This document shows, piece by piece, positions 5,776 through 6,112 of a stretch of DNA of 6,112 nt. The DNA comes from Desulfobacca acetoxidans. GTDB lineage: Bacteria > Desulfobacterota > Desulfobaccia > Desulfobaccales > 0-14-0-80-60-11. The translations under genes and the position numbers were made by a program. The notes under the pieces were generated by a model. It saw only the letters and a list, made by a program, of their open reading frames with translations. It did no database searches and was not told the DNA's origin. The stretch spans positions 1 through 6,112 of the forward strand of contig DZCR01000181.1 of the NCBI GenBank assembly GCA_022736495.1, in the 5' to 3' direction. Numbering within the stretch: the first letter of the stretch is position 1; each line of letters begins with the position of its first letter.

Positions 5776-6112
5776 GCGGGTGCTCCCCTAACAAGACTGT
5801 TTCTCAACCTCACCTTATCGCTTCCTCGACTTTTTTGATCAACTCCGGCAGACCGACTTCCGCCTCCCATAAAGCGCCAAGGGCATCAAACCAGACCCCA
5901 AGAGGAGCAGGGCGCCGGGGACAGGAACCGCTGTGGTATCAATCACGTTCCCGGTCACGGACACAATGAAAGTGTAATCAACAGAGGTGCTCCCACTGCC
6001 AGAATAGTAGCCACCAACAGAACCATCGTAATACGTGTGCTCCTGATACTACTCAGTGCTATAGCGTTTGCCAAAAGTTTTTTCCGATAGGGCAATAAAA
6101 AAGTTTACAAAA
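5776..6112. other. Region downstream of ahbC, no intact gene
   Basis: No plus-strand gene follows ahbC within the window, and no hairpin with a T-run that would act as its terminator was found; the only T-run near the stop (5831-5836) has no stem before it. The minus strand carries the PEP-CTERM tail listed separately. The last 50 bases are AT-rich, and no complete gene can be placed there. Confidence 0.55.
5839..6048 (-). pseudogene. C-terminal remnant of a PEP-CTERM (exosortase-sorted) protein
   Basis: This minus-strand frame of 69 residues ends in a textbook PEP-CTERM sorting tail. It has the short motif VPVP (residues 41-44, bases 5917-5928), a hydrophobic segment with LLLLGSGL (47-54) and a basic cluster GRRK (61-64), then a stop. 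In the family such tails are recognised by a membrane exosortase that exports and cleaves surface or exopolysaccharide-associated proteins. The preceding residues (YYDGSVGGYYSGSGSTSVDY) are rich in Gly, Ser and Tyr, as in many such proteins. The frame is closed by a TAG at 6049-6051 and has no plausible start, so only the 3' end is present. Either a nonsense mutation or frameshift split a gene extending beyond the window, or a fragment was left by rearrangement. A further 20 open codons upstream of the TAG reach the window edge but show no recognisable feature. The motif is convincing; the broken status is inferred. Confidence 0.7.

Noticed and set aside
5831..5841. T-run after ahbC as an intrinsic terminator
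   Set aside because: No stable stem lies directly upstream of the T-run on the plus strand.
5902..6020. Alternative minus-strand frame giving a very hydrophobic short peptide near the PEP-CTERM fragment
   Set aside because: It overlaps the PEP-CTERM frame, which has a specific ordered motif; the hydrophobicity is an out-of-phase by-product and there is no ribosome site.

Overview
This window looks like a chromosomal segment of a strictly anaerobic, moderately GC-rich bacterium, most likely a Desulfobacterota (sulfate-reducer or syntroph-like) lineage. The evidence is indirect. It holds an AhbC-type enzyme of the siroheme-dependent haem pathway, a folate one-carbon gene pair of the kind linked to the Wood-Ljungdahl pathway, and the tail of a PEP-CTERM (exosortase-sorted) surface protein. 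No rRNA, tRNA or CRISPR array was seen.

Layout. Positions 35-781 (+) encode a tyrosine recombinase with a complete catalytic domain but a shortened core-binding domain; an in-frame stop sits directly before its TTG start. Positions 782-1209 are non-coding: a very GC-rich hairpin just after the recombinase, then an AT-rich stretch with an orphan sigma-70-like promoter and two inverted repeats. Positions 1210-2561 (-) are a two-gene operon in which a cyclodeaminase/cyclohydrolase family protein (FchA-like) overlaps by 10 bp a pterin-binding methyltransferase of the AcsE/DHPS superfamily. Positions 2562-2832 are a divergent promoter region. Positions 2833-5775 (+) are a second two-gene unit: a 583-aa ClpX-like AAA+ unfoldase, then ahbC after a 9-nt gap. 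Positions 5776-6112 hold, on the minus strand, the C-terminal end of a PEP-CTERM protein whose frame is closed upstream by a TAG, so it looks like a remnant.

How the genes may work together. The minus-strand pair fits tetrahydrofolate one-carbon chemistry: formimino/methenyl-THF conversion and methyl-THF handling for a corrinoid protein. The plus-strand pair joins a protein-remodelling ATPase to a radical SAM enzyme that makes iron-coproporphyrin III from didecarboxysiroheme. The ATPase is the most unusual item. It keeps Walker A and B, the pore loop, the IGF ClpP-docking tripeptide, the arginine finger and sensor 2, but it lacks the ClpX zinc-binding domain and has an altered RKH-loop region. 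It also carries an extension of about 170 residues, part of which looks like a second, degenerate copy of the ClpX small (lid) domain without the sensor-2 arginine. Its position in front of ahbC suggests, but does not prove, a role in quality control or maturation of haem-pathway enzymes.
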